Shown piece by piece: positions 8,701 to 17,095 of a DNA stretch of 64,000 bases. The stretch spans positions 1 through 64,000 of the forward strand of contig VGGV01000001.1 of NCBI GenBank assembly GCA_016868455.1, read 5' to 3'. Every line of letters begins with the position of its first letter. Position 1 is the stretch's first letter. Both the position numbers and the translations under genes were made by a program. This DNA comes from Bacteroidota bacterium (GTDB taxonomy: Bacteria; Bacteroidota; Bacteroidia; Chitinophagales; Chitinophagaceae). A model generated the notes under the pieces. That model was not told the origin of the DNA. It did not search any database and was given only the letters and a program-made list of their open reading frames with translations.

Positions 8701-8981
8701 CTGCTGTTGGCGGCCGTGCCGGTATTACTGAGCATTATATGTATGATGCCACCAATGTAAGACTGCGTGAGCTGTCTGTAGGCTATAATATCAACTCGAG
8801 TGCAAAATGGATCAGAGAGATGCGGATTTCACTTACTGCACGCAACCTGTTCTTTATTTCAAAGAATGCTCCTTATGATCCGGAACTCAGCATGAGTACC
8901 GGCAATGGGGTTCAGGGCGTGGATGTGTTTGCATTACCTGCAACCCGCAGCATTGGTTTAAATTTCAGATGCTCATTCTAA
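5781..8981 (+). CDS. SusC/RagA-family TonB-linked outer-membrane transporter
   Basis: A 1066-aa receptor starting at MRKTIICLSV, with a signal peptide ending near LQSQLAYN. After a short linker comes a carboxypeptidase-D-like repeat (ITGKITGDDGDPLSGVTVQV), the plug domain with SusC-type motifs (VVVTALGIQRRAKSLTYSTQ, QPLYVIDGVPM, INPEDIEGITVLKGASASAL) and a 22-strand barrel ending in RSIGLNFRCSF. It imports oligosaccharides or peptides across the outer membrane with its SusD partner 34 bp downstream. The longer in-frame ATG at 5754 would precede the signal peptide and is less likely. The FecR gene that should control it is decayed, so the locus may have lost its trans-envelope regulation. The substrate cannot be read from sequence. 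Confidence 0.93.
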   Translation: MRKTIICLSVLKVLFVTSLQSQLAYNRPPGVVNEQLQKSNSESQQDGKKSHQSNLLATANSENPIADRSTVGMQAKAETITGKITGDDGDPLSGVTVQVKGTTRGTSTNERGEFTIEANKGDVLVISSVGFESREITVGDSNNISVSLARSVITGTEVVVTALGIQRRAKSLTYSTQRVSNADLTTVKDLNPINSLNGRVAGLQINRSSSGIGGSARVILRGQKSTRENQPLYVIDGVPMANFIGSQPGDVWGGRGDGGDIISSINPEDIEGITVLKGASASALYGSQAGNGVILISTKKGKSGTAKVDFSTTVNMERPMYMPELQYDYRQTSPGNIYSWGAAGASQDHVEPFFETGLTFINTLSLSAGNEKAQSYFSYSNTNNESILPGSKLNQHTFNYRQNAKFLNDKLSLDANILFSTQKIINRPVAGLYFNPLTGLFLFPRGLNFESYKNYEYYSSTRNLMLQDWWNINHDRGDVGQDNQQNPFWIINRNRNSGKKDNFFTSVTLKYNITKWLSVQARGNVNRNYDNYDLKAHASTQGTLADFNGRYTVDRLTSTLLYGDLILAGNRNITPKLGLSFNLGTSINDLKQDRDYFDTKGADLKFANIFTLGNVNLNSSFTVAPSGVHRQVQSVFATTTLDYDDKLFLDLTARNDWSSTLAFTPKASNGYPYFSVGLNTIISDLATMPDFFNYGKVRLSYAKVGNDVAPFATYPTNSLASGNYGSIQAGPYKGAFLRPEDIRSFEIGTEWRMLNNRLVFDFTWYKSNTKNQYFEFSAPLGSGLSRFFVNAGDIENKGIEVALTYNVLKSKNLKWNSGLNLTRNVNKVVELLPELGGEYDITGAGVNNYSLRIREGGSYGDIYGKKFKRASDGSIIVDDNGRPQGGDFGFLGNPTPKFMAGWNNTIEWENIVIGVLIDGRFGGKVMSITQAMIDEYGVSTVAADARKAGGVNIPATKENGVKWPGLLPAEAFYTAVGGRAGITEHYMYDATNVRLRELSVGYNINSSAKWIREMRISLTARNLFFISKNAPYDPELSMSTGNGVQGVDVFALPATRSIGLNFRCSF

Positions 8982-9015
8982 AACCAAAAATTGAAAAAAA
9001 ATAAATTTTCTGAAA

Positions 9016-10623
9016 ATGAAAACAAATACGATGAAATTAATATCGCTGGTTGCCGGATCCATCATCCTGCTCAGCAGTTGCACCAAAAAGTTTGAGGAGT
9101 TTAATACCAATCCGTATGGAGCCACAAACGAGCAATTGGCCGGTGATTATGCACTTGTACCTGCACAATTGCAGGAAGCCCAAAAAACAATTTATGCCTT
9201 TTCCCCGGCATGGGTAACCCAACTGCAGCAAAACCTGCTGGGTGATGTGTACAGCGGCTATATGATGCCGCCGACTCCTTTTCGGGGCAACAGTAACAAT
9301 ATGACTTACGATTTGGTGGATGGCTGGAATGGTTGGGCTTTTTTCCCGGCTTATTCGAGCGGCTTTGGAAGTGTGATGAGTCCGATTACAAACGTGGAAG
9401 CAACCACTAAAACCACCGCCCCCGAGGTGTATGCAATGGCCAAAATAGTAAAGGTGGAAGCTATGCACAGAGTGAGTGATATTTTCGGACCTATTATGTA
9501 CTCTAAATATAAAGATCAGAGTGCCGATGGGGCTTATGATTACGACAGTCAGCAGGATGCATACAATAATTTCTTTGCTGATCTGAAAACGGCAATTGAT
9601 ATCCTTACACCTATCCGCAGCAATGCTTCAACACAGCTGTTTCAAAAGTCAGATTTAATCTATGCCGGCAGCTATGCCAAATGGCTGAAACTGGCTAATA
9701 CACTTCGTCTGCGTCTTGCCTTACGTATTGTAAAAGCCGACCCGGCAAAAGCAAAGTCTGAAGGTGAAGCAGCGCTGGCCAATGTTGGCGGATTGTTATC
9801 AACTAATGCAGATGATTGTTTTGTAAATATTGGTTCTACGGAGCATCCGCTCAATGTAATGAACAATGCGTGGGCAGATATACGTATGGGTGCGCCGATG
9901 GAGTCAATTATGGGCGGATACAGCGATCCACGTTTATCGAAATATTTTGTACCTGCAACGGATCCTGCAGTAGCTGGTCAATATAAAGGCATCCGTAATG
10001 GGATTAATATTGATGCCAAAAGCCGGTACCAGGGATATTCTGCATTAATTACATTCCCAAGTAAAATACAACTGATGACAGCAGCAGAAGCATGGTTTTT
10101 GAAAGCTGAAGCGGCTATTCGTGGCTTAGCCGGTGCAGGTACTGCTCAGACAAATTATGAATCCGGGATATCTGTTTCATTCAGTCAGTACGGCCTTGCG
10201 GGTGCTGCAGCATATAGCAATAATGCTGTAAGCATTCCTGCTCAGTATTTAGACCCCAAAGCAGTCACGGCAGGTCAGAATAATGTTATTACCGGCTCAC
10301 CTTATTTGAGTACTGTTACTATTAAATGGAATGATGCTGATGCTTTTGAAAGGAAACTGGAAAGAATTATTACCCAAAAATGGATTGCGATGTATCCTGA
10401 CGGTCAGGAGGCATGGAGTGAGTTTCGTAGGACGGGTTATCCGAAATTATTCCCTGTTATTGTCAACAACAGCGGCGGTAAGATTTCCACAACCATATTT
10501 ATACGCCGTGTAAATCTGCCACCCAGCGAATATTCAACTAATCCTTTGGGTGCACAGAGGGCTGCTGCCACATTAGGCGGATCTGATAATGGTGGCACCC
10601 GCCTGTGGTGGGATAAACCATAA
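9016..10623 (+). CDS. SusD/RagB-family outer-membrane lipoprotein
   Basis: A 535-aa lipoprotein. The signal peptide ends in the lipobox LLSSC (Cys near 22), then the family-typical KKFEEFNTNPYGAT. The sequence fits the second SusD group (SusD-like_2), with alpha-helical repeats and a C-terminal region WKDADAFERKLERIITQKWI-like (here KWNDADAFERKLERIITQKW) and DGQEAWSEFRRTGYPKL. It caps the SusC barrel and captures ligand at the cell surface. It is the second gene of the susC-susD unit. A strong hairpin follows the stop, so the next gene may be expressed at a lower level or separately. An internal ATG six codons downstream is an alternative start. Confidence 0.93.
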   Translation: MKTNTMKLISLVAGSIILLSSCTKKFEEFNTNPYGATNEQLAGDYALVPAQLQEAQKTIYAFSPAWVTQLQQNLLGDVYSGYMMPPTPFRGNSNNMTYDLVDGWNGWAFFPAYSSGFGSVMSPITNVEATTKTTAPEVYAMAKIVKVEAMHRVSDIFGPIMYSKYKDQSADGAYDYDSQQDAYNNFFADLKTAIDILTPIRSNASTQLFQKSDLIYAGSYAKWLKLANTLRLRLALRIVKADPAKAKSEGEAALANVGGLLSTNADDCFVNIGSTEHPLNVMNNAWADIRMGAPMESIMGGYSDPRLSKYFVPATDPAVAGQYKGIRNGINIDAKSRYQGYSALITFPSKIQLMTAAEAWFLKAEAAIRGLAGAGTAQTNYESGISVSFSQYGLAGAAAYSNNAVSIPAQYLDPKAVTAGQNNVITGSPYLSTVTIKWNDADAFERKLERIITQKWIAMYPDGQEAWSEFRRTGYPKLFPVIVNNSGGKISTTIFIRRVNLPPSEYSTNPLGAQRAAATLGGSDNGGTRLWWDKP

Positions 10624-10654
10624 TTTTTTTCAGATATAAGCAATTAGTTTTGGA

Positions 10655-10679
10655 AAGGGCAGGAGCTAATCCTGCCCTT
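10655..10679 (+). terminator. Hairpin between susD and the VCBS lipoprotein gene
   Basis: A perfect 10-bp stem (AAGGGCAGGA / TCCTGCCCTT) with loop GCTAA, followed by AGTTTATATTTG. The U-tract is weak, so it is a terminator or an attenuator that would separate susCD expression from the downstream gene. Confidence 0.65.
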
Positions 10680-10712
10680 AGTTTATATTTGAAAATCCAT
10701 CTGTTGTTCTAT

Positions 10713-13700
10713 ATGCTTTCCAAATACCTTGTAGTTATTGTTTTGCTTATTTGCCTGTATTCATGCGGCGGGAAAAAGAAAACTGTTTTCACTTCATTAA
10801 GTAAATCTGAAACCGGTATTGATTTCCGCAATCTGCTGAAGGAAGATAATCCCTCATTTAATATAATGGCTTACCCTTATTTCTACAATGGCGGTGGAGT
10901 GGCTGCGGGAGATGTGAATAATGACGGTTTGCCTGATTTATTTTTTACAGGCAATATGGTGAAGAACAGGTTGTATATCAACAAAGGCCATTTCCGGTTT
11001 GACGATATAACGGTGAAGGCAGGCATTGCAGAAAAAGAAGGTTGGTGTACCGGAGTTGTGTTTGTGGATATTAATTCAGACGGGTGGCAGGATATATACA
11101 TCTGTCGCAGCGGGCTGTCTAATAAAGAGTACAGAAAAAATCTGTTGTTTATAAACAACCATGATTTGACGTTTACAGAAAAGGCAGCGGAATATGGATT
11201 GGATAATGAAGGCTATTCAACCCAGGCATCTTTTTTTGATTATGACAAAGACGGCGATTTGGATATGTTTCTTATCAACCAGTCATCGCCGGAGTATTCC
11301 AAAGCGCAACTGGAATATGCACAGCTCCGTAACAAGCCCGGCGATTCGGTTTACCACAATAAACTTTTCAGAAATGATAACGGCAAATTTCAAAATGTAT
11401 CTGCCGCGGCAGGTATATCTTCTAATGTACTTACATTCAGCCTGGGGGTAAGTACTGCTGATATCAATATGGATGGCTGGCCGGATATATATGTGGCCAA
11501 TGATTTTAATGAACATGATTACCTGTATATAAATAACAAAAACGGAAGCTTTACCGAATCGCTTGCCGGTATGATGGACCATGTATCGCAATACTCTATG
11601 GGTTGCGATGTGGCGGATTATAATAACGATTTACTACCCGACCTGTTTGTGCTGGATATGCTGCCGGAAAACAACCATGACCTGAAGATGCATGTAGGCG
11701 CTGATAACTTTGATAAATTCAAGCAGCTTTTTGACAATGGATATTATCAGCAGTACATGAAAAATTCATTGCAAAAAAATAATGGCGATGGCACTTTCAG
11801 TGAAGTGGGTTTTTTAAATGGTGTGGCCGCCACCGACTGGAGCTGGAGTACTCTAATAGCTGATTTTGATAATGACGGCTACAAAGACATTTTTGTTACC
11901 AACGGATATAAAAGGGACAATACCAATATCCAGTTTGTAAAGTTTACGATGGATGAAGCTTTGCGGTTGCAGCAAGGCGGTAAGCAAATCACTGTCAGTG
12001 ATTATATCAGTAAAATGGAGGGGATTCATATTCCCAACTATATGTACCATAATATCGCCAATGAACAGTTTGTAAATATAGCTGACGATTGGGGGCTGGG
12101 AGAAAAATCATTTGCACATGGTGCCGCTTATGCTGACCTTGATAATGATGGTGACCTTGATTTAGTAGTGAATAATACGGATAGCTACGCCGGTGTTTAC
12201 CGTAATAACAGTGAATCGGTTTTGAAAGACAATTATTTTATCAGTTTTTCATTTGAAGGCACAAAACAAAACCCAACAGCAACGGGAGCCAAAGTATGGA
12301 TATACCAGAGTGATAAAAATATTTACTTAGAAAACCTGCCTGTAAGAGGCTATCAGTCTTTTGCGGATGCAGGCCTGGTAGCAGGTCTTGGTAAAAATGA
12401 AGTGATTGATTCCATCCGCATTGTTTGGCCGGATGACAGGATGCAGCTTCTTACATCAGTAAAGGCCAATCAATCATTAAAAATAAAATACATGAATGCG
12501 GCGCTGGTATATCACTACCCGGCAGGCAAACAGGATATGCTCATGAGGGCTGTAGAAGGGTTTCTTCCTTTTACACACAAAGAAGAATATGTAAATGATT
12601 TTACACGGCAATTTTTGTTACCGCATTTTTACTCCAATGAAGGGCCATGTATGGCGAAGGCGGATGTAAATGGTGATGGAAGAGAAGATGTATTTATCGG
12701 AGGTGCAAAAGGGCAGGCAGGACAGCTGTATGTACAAAATTCTTCCGGAAGTTTTATGCTTAGCAGGCAACCTGTTTTTGATAATGACTCGCAGGCCGAA
12801 GATGAGGCTGCATTTTTTTTTGATGCTGATGGCGACAGTGATGCAGATTTATTTGTGGGTAGCGGCAGTTATGAGTTTCAGAAAGGTGATGAATTGTTGC
12901 AGGACAGGATCTATATAAATAATAATGGAGTATTCAGCAGGTCAGTAAATGGCCTGCCCGTTTTTAAAACCAATACTGCTTGTGCCGCAGCAGCGGATTT
13001 TGATGACGATGGAGATATAGATTTATTTTTAGGAGGCGGTGTTACTCCCGGCAATTACCCTTTGTTTGATGAATCAAGGATATTACTCAATGTCGGGAAA
13101 GGAAAATTTTTGGATGCTACAGAAAAATTTGCACCGTCGCTTAAGCAGGCCGGGTTGCTGCATGATGCAGTGGCGGTTGATATAAATAAAGACGGACTTA
13201 CTGACTTGATACTGGCAGGTGAATGGATGCCGATAAAAATATTTATTAATACAGGAAAAGGGCTGATAGATAAGACAGATGAATGGAACAAAGAATCCGG
13301 ACATGGTTGGTGGTTGTCATTAGCCGTGTCAGATTTTGATAAAGATGGTGATAAGGATATAATTGCCGGCAACTATGGCCTCAACAGTCCATTACAGGCG
13401 TCGTTCACAGAACCGGTTGAACTATTTTATCTTGATTTGGATGGAAACGGCTCGACAGACCCATTCATGACCAGCTATATTCAAGGAAAGTCATATCCTT
13501 TTGGAGTGATGGATGATGTAAACGGACAGGTACCATTGTTACGTAAGAAGTTTTTTGAATACCCTTCTTATGCTGATGCCGGAATAACTGATTTATTAGG
13601 TGATAAATTTTCCAATGCCGGCAGGCTAATGGCAAATGAGTTCAGGACATGCTATTTTGAAAATACAGGTTCAGGTTTAAAGCTGAAAGAACTTCCCCGC

Positions 13701-13988
13701 ATTGTTCAGGCATCACCTGTATGTGCTGTATTACCTGCGGATGTAAACGGAGACGGTAATATGGATATTATTGCTGCAGGCAATAACCGTTACAACCGTG
13801 TCAGGATTGGGCGACTGGATGCCAATCATGGTATGGTGCTGCTGGGAAATGGTAAAGGCTCATTTGTTATTGCCGGTAATAGCGGATTGAAAGTAAGGGG
13901 AGATGTTCGCAGTCTTTTACAGGTCAATAAATATATTATTGCCGGGGTTAATAATGAGCCATCTCTTTTGTTCAAACTGATGTATTGA
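10713..13988 (+). CDS. VCBS/FG-GAP repeat lipoprotein with ASPIC/UnbV domain
   Basis: A 1091-aa lipoprotein. MLSKYLVVIVLLICLYSCGG gives the signal peptide and lipobox Cys. At least 12 calcium-binding FG-GAP/VCBS motifs of the form DxNxDGxxD follow in two blocks, for example DVNNDGLPDLFF, DINSDGWQDIYI and DLDNDGDLDLVV, then after the middle DVNGDGREDVFIGG and DFDKDGDKDIIAGN. Between the blocks lies an ASPIC/UnbV domain (TATGAKVWIYQ to IRIVWPDDRMQLL). It is probably a surface beta-propeller protein that binds glycan or protein and works with the SusC/SusD pair; such genes commonly accompany these pairs in Chitinophagaceae. Catalysis is not evident. I chose the ATG at 10713 because it begins a clean lipoprotein signal. 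Confidence 0.9.
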   Translation: MLSKYLVVIVLLICLYSCGGKKKTVFTSLSKSETGIDFRNLLKEDNPSFNIMAYPYFYNGGGVAAGDVNNDGLPDLFFTGNMVKNRLYINKGHFRFDDITVKAGIAEKEGWCTGVVFVDINSDGWQDIYICRSGLSNKEYRKNLLFINNHDLTFTEKAAEYGLDNEGYSTQASFFDYDKDGDLDMFLINQSSPEYSKAQLEYAQLRNKPGDSVYHNKLFRNDNGKFQNVSAAAGISSNVLTFSLGVSTADINMDGWPDIYVANDFNEHDYLYINNKNGSFTESLAGMMDHVSQYSMGCDVADYNNDLLPDLFVLDMLPENNHDLKMHVGADNFDKFKQLFDNGYYQQYMKNSLQKNNGDGTFSEVGFLNGVAATDWSWSTLIADFDNDGYKDIFVTNGYKRDNTNIQFVKFTMDEALRLQQGGKQITVSDYISKMEGIHIPNYMYHNIANEQFVNIADDWGLGEKSFAHGAAYADLDNDGDLDLVVNNTDSYAGVYRNNSESVLKDNYFISFSFEGTKQNPTATGAKVWIYQSDKNIYLENLPVRGYQSFADAGLVAGLGKNEVIDSIRIVWPDDRMQLLTSVKANQSLKIKYMNAALVYHYPAGKQDMLMRAVEGFLPFTHKEEYVNDFTRQFLLPHFYSNEGPCMAKADVNGDGREDVFIGGAKGQAGQLYVQNSSGSFMLSRQPVFDNDSQAEDEAAFFFDADGDSDADLFVGSGSYEFQKGDELLQDRIYINNNGVFSRSVNGLPVFKTNTACAAAADFDDDGDIDLFLGGGVTPGNYPLFDESRILLNVGKGKFLDATEKFAPSLKQAGLLHDAVAVDINKDGLTDLILAGEWMPIKIFINTGKGLIDKTDEWNKESGHGWWLSLAVSDFDKDGDKDIIAGNYGLNSPLQASFTEPVELFYLDLDGNGSTDPFMTSYIQGKSYPFGVMDDVNGQVPLLRKKFFEYPSYADAGITDLLGDKFSNAGRLMANEFRTCYFENTGSGLKLKELPRIVQASPVCAVLPADVNGDGNMDIIAAGNNRYNRVRIGRLDANHGMVLLGNGKGSFVIAGNSGLKVRGDVRSLLQVNKYIIAGVNNEPSLLFKLMY

Positions 13989-13992
13989 ACAA

Positions 13993-14035
13993 AGCAGGAA
14001 AATCAGTGAATTTATTATAGAAAGGTTTCAGCTAA
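13993..14035 (+). repeat. Direct repeat, left copy
   Basis: AGCAGG, then TCAGTGAATTTATTATAGAA, then AGGTTTCAGCTAA, matches the copy at 14718-14765 over about 40 bp with several substitutions and a small gap. The two copies flank the frameshifted lipoprotein gene. Confidence 0.55.
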
Positions 14036-14133
14036 AACTATTATATAACTTCTCTAATATCCTTTATCTTTTATTAACTTCACCTTTAAGGCTGGTAAAG
14101 GGGATCGATTTAAATTCTAAATCTTTAAAGAAT

Positions 14134-14597
14134 ATGATAAAATCTACTCTGATGTTTTCGCTTTCCATTATATTATTTCTTGGTTGTAACACAGCAAGTA
14201 AACAATATCAACAGCCAATTATTGGAACCTGGAAATTAATATCAGGAACTACTATAAAAGGGGAGGATACCAGTTTTGTTGATTATACAAAGGGGCAGCA
14301 AGAAATGATAAAAATAATCCCCCTTCCCATTTTTCGTTTTTACGCCACGATTTAAACCATGGAAAGGACAGCCTTGCTGTATTTGTTGCGGGCGGGGGCC
14401 GGGCTCAAATTTCAGGAAATAAGTATAAAGAATACCTGGATTATTTTAATTACGGGGAATGGGAAGGCGGACAATTTGAGTTTGAGTTTCGTGTTAATGG
14501 CGATACGCTAACTACAACTGGTATTGAAAAAGTAGAAAAATTGGGGATTAATCATCTAAATATTGAGAAGTACATAAAAGTAAAACCGATGTTTTAA
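14134..14597 (+). pseudogene. Small lipoprotein gene, frameshifted
   Basis: The first 65 codons encode a lipoprotein (MIKSTLMFSLSIILFLGC lipobox, then IIGTWKLISGTTIKGED and the QQEMIKI segment). The frame then closes early. In the -1 frame the protein continues as NPPSHFSFLRHDLNHGKD, FVAGGGRAQISGNKYKEYLD, GEWEGGQFEFEFRVNGDTL and GIEKVEKLGINHLNIEKYI. This is a lipocalin-like family in which the GGGR...GNKYTEYLDY and GIEKVEKLG motifs are typical. A single missing base in the AATAATCCCCC tract near 14315-14325 explains it. It is either a true pseudogene or a sequencing error in a homopolymer. Confidence 0.75.
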
Positions 14598-14717
14598 AAT
14601 TAGCAACGGCAATTCAACGGAACGATGAAAGCAATGGCTGAATTTTTGAGTTATACAGGTCTGACGATTACTGACTGACGAAAAAACGCAACAGATTCAG
14701 TAATGACAATGGAAGTG

Positions 14718-14765
14718 AGCAGGGGAGGAGAGTCAGTGAATTTATTTTAAAAAGACTTCAGTTAA
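14718..14765 (+). repeat. Direct repeat, right copy
   Basis: AGCAGG, then GTCAGTGAATTTATTTTAAA, then GACTTCAGTTAA, an imperfect copy of 13993-14035. Bases 14598-14717 between the pseudogene and this repeat show no convincing gene. Confidence 0.55.
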
Positions 14766-14771
14766 GGCCAT

Positions 14772-17084
14772 TTAATTAATTTCTATTTCATCAACAAATA
14801 ACCAGGCTTTATGCCCCGCACCCGGGTTGCCGGATGGAATAGAGCCATAGTTGGCAATATTTATTTTTACAAATCTTGCTTGTACCGGTTTTGAAAATTC
14901 ATTAATAGATTCGCTATCTGTAATTATGGGATTTGAGATAGCAACAGGTAAGAAATTTATGCCATCAGCAGAAACAGTAACTGACACTGAGGCAGGTCTG
15001 TATATCCAACTTCCCGCCTGGTGATAGCAATGCACTTTTACAAAAGAAATATTTTCTTCTTTGCCTAAATCAATAGTAGCTATACAATCATCACCACTAA
15101 AGCCCAGAAATTCTTTAGACCTTGCAAGCCCTTTTTCATTTTGCACACCGTTAACTAATGTAAATGCACCGTCACCGGGATAACTATTAGAAGCCTCTTT
15201 TTCTAAAGTTATTTTTTTGCCGGTGGCTTTGTTGAAACAAAATTTTTGCTGAACACCAACCTGTTTACCTGAGGGAGAATAATAGGCGTAGGCTGTACGA
15301 GTTGATTTGGTAATTAGTTGCGGCTGCTTATATTGCCAAATAGAGTCGCCTCCATTAAAATTAATTGTAATAGGATTTGGGAGCTTGCTTTTAAGTTTCC
15401 AGTGAAGGCCATTGAAATTGTCAGTCGGCATCACCGTCGCTTTCAAATCAAAATATGCCTTACTATAATTCGCCTTCCATAAATCATATCTTTTAAATTG
15501 CATCAGCAACCGCTTTTCAAAATCATCCCAGTTCTTATCTTCTTTCTTACTCCATAACACCTCACTCAACGCTGCCATTCGGGGAAAAATCATGTACTCC
15601 ACTTTCTTGGTGTTCTTCATATACTCCGTCCATACATTGGCCTGTGCGCCCAGCACATGTTTGGCCTGTTCAGCAGTTAATGCCGCAGGCACAGGCTCAT
15701 AGGCATATACTTTTTCAATAGGGTTAAAGCCTCCAATCGTTACACTGTCTTCATTTTCACTTTGCGTATGGTCAAAATACACCGGGTTTCCGGGTGTCAT
15801 CACCACATCGTGGTTTTGTTGTGCCGCTTCTATACCGCCCTTTTCGCCCCGCCAGCTCATCACCACGGCATTGGGGGCAAGGCCGCCTTCCAGTATTTCA
15901 TCCCAGCCAATCAGAATTCTTCCCTTGCTGTTCAAATATTTTTCCACCCGCTGGATAAAATAGCTCTGCAGTTCATGTTCATCCTTGAGCTTATTGTCTT
16001 TTATTCTTTTCTGGCAATGCAGGCAGCGGTGCCAGTTTTCCTTGGGGCATTCATCGCCGCCAATATGAATGTACTTTGAAGGAAACAGTGCCAGCACTTC
16101 ATCCAGCACATTTTCGATAAATTGAAAAGTATTTTCCTGTCCGGCACAGAACACATCATTAAACACCCCCCAGGTTTGCTGCACCTGTTTGCCGGTGGTA
16201 TCGCCGTTCCACTTGCATTGTTTGGAAAAGTATTTTATGGTTGGTTCATCAGGAAAACAACTCAGTTCGGGATAGGCAGCAATAGCAGCAGAGGAGTGGC
16301 CGGGCATTTCTATTTCCGGAATGACAGTGATGTAGCGGTCAGCCGCATATTTTACAATCTCTTTGATTTGTTCCTGTGTGTACAAGCCGCCGTATCTTAT
16401 TCCGTCATTGCCGGTACCGGGGTATCGGCCGATGATGGTCCCGTTTCTCCAGCCGCCAACAGCAGTAAGCTTTGGATATTTTTTTATTTCTATGCGCCAG
16501 CCCTGGTCTTCCGTAAGGTGCCAGTGAAATTTATTGAACTTATGCAGGGCGAGGTAATCAATATATTTTTTTATAAAGTCAATGGAAAAGAAATGACGGC
16601 CACAGTCAAGGTGCATGCCGCGGTAGCCAAAGCGGGGGTAATCAGTAATGGTTATCCCCGCAACAATTAGCTTTTGTGCAGGTTGTTTCAGGGCCGGGAG
16701 AAGCTGAATTAATGTTTGCATCCCATAAAACGTTCCGGATGCAGTTTCCCCTGCGATGTACACATTAGTTTTGCCTGCTACCAGATTGTAAGCCCCTTCT
16801 TTACCGGGTACAAGGGTTTCAAGGGTAGTGAACTGAATATAATTATCAGCAGGTGGCGCTTTTACTTTTTTCAGCTTTATTCCGTAAAACCGTTTCAGGT
16901 AGTCATTGAAAAAATTAGCGGTATTATCATCCACAGCATTTATTACTACCAATGATGTGGTGGAAGTAATGGTAAAAGTTCCGGTGCCCCGCTTTACTTC
17001 AACCGGTTGCGGAACGATATTTAGATTCTGGGAATTGGCAGTAAGCGCAATCAGTGTAATAAAAAGGCTTAATTGTAATTTCAT
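14772..17084 (-). CDS. Beta-N-acetylhexosaminidase, GH20
   Basis: A 770-aa secreted enzyme that removes terminal beta-linked GlcNAc/GalNAc from glycans or chitooligosaccharides. It has a signal peptide (LFITLIALTANSQ), a GH20 N-terminal domain (residues about 22-148) and a catalytic barrel from RFGYRGMHLDCGRHF (about 151). The catalytic Asp-Glu pair is in IHIGGDECPKENW (D344-E345), the His-containing HLTEDQGWRIEI is near 189, and VWTEYM follows. The C-terminus carries a chitobiase-type segment and a discoidin-like carbohydrate-binding region (FVKVHCYHQAGSWIYRPASV). It is encoded 11 bp after the CocE-type hydrolase on the same strand, so the two may be cotranscribed. The products fit the NagB fusion at 2.4 kb. 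Confidence 0.95.
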   Translation of the reverse strand: MKLQLSLFITLIALTANSQNLNIVPQPVEVKRGTGTFTITSTTSLVVINAVDDNTANFFNDYLKRFYGIKLKKVKAPPADNYIQFTTLETLVPGKEGAYNLVAGKTNVYIAGETASGTFYGMQTLIQLLPALKQPAQKLIVAGITITDYPRFGYRGMHLDCGRHFFSIDFIKKYIDYLALHKFNKFHWHLTEDQGWRIEIKKYPKLTAVGGWRNGTIIGRYPGTGNDGIRYGGLYTQEQIKEIVKYAADRYITVIPEIEMPGHSSAAIAAYPELSCFPDEPTIKYFSKQCKWNGDTTGKQVQQTWGVFNDVFCAGQENTFQFIENVLDEVLALFPSKYIHIGGDECPKENWHRCLHCQKRIKDNKLKDEHELQSYFIQRVEKYLNSKGRILIGWDEILEGGLAPNAVVMSWRGEKGGIEAAQQNHDVVMTPGNPVYFDHTQSENEDSVTIGGFNPIEKVYAYEPVPAALTAEQAKHVLGAQANVWTEYMKNTKKVEYMIFPRMAALSEVLWSKKEDKNWDDFEKRLLMQFKRYDLWKANYSKAYFDLKATVMPTDNFNGLHWKLKSKLPNPITINFNGGDSIWQYKQPQLITKSTRTAYAYYSPSGKQVGVQQKFCFNKATGKKITLEKEASNSYPGDGAFTLVNGVQNEKGLARSKEFLGFSGDDCIATIDLGKEENISFVKVHCYHQAGSWIYRPASVSVTVSADGINFLPVAISNPIITDSESINEFSKPVQARFVKINIANYGSIPSGNPGAGHKAWLFVDEIEIN

Positions 17085-17095
17085 TTTTATTCAGT

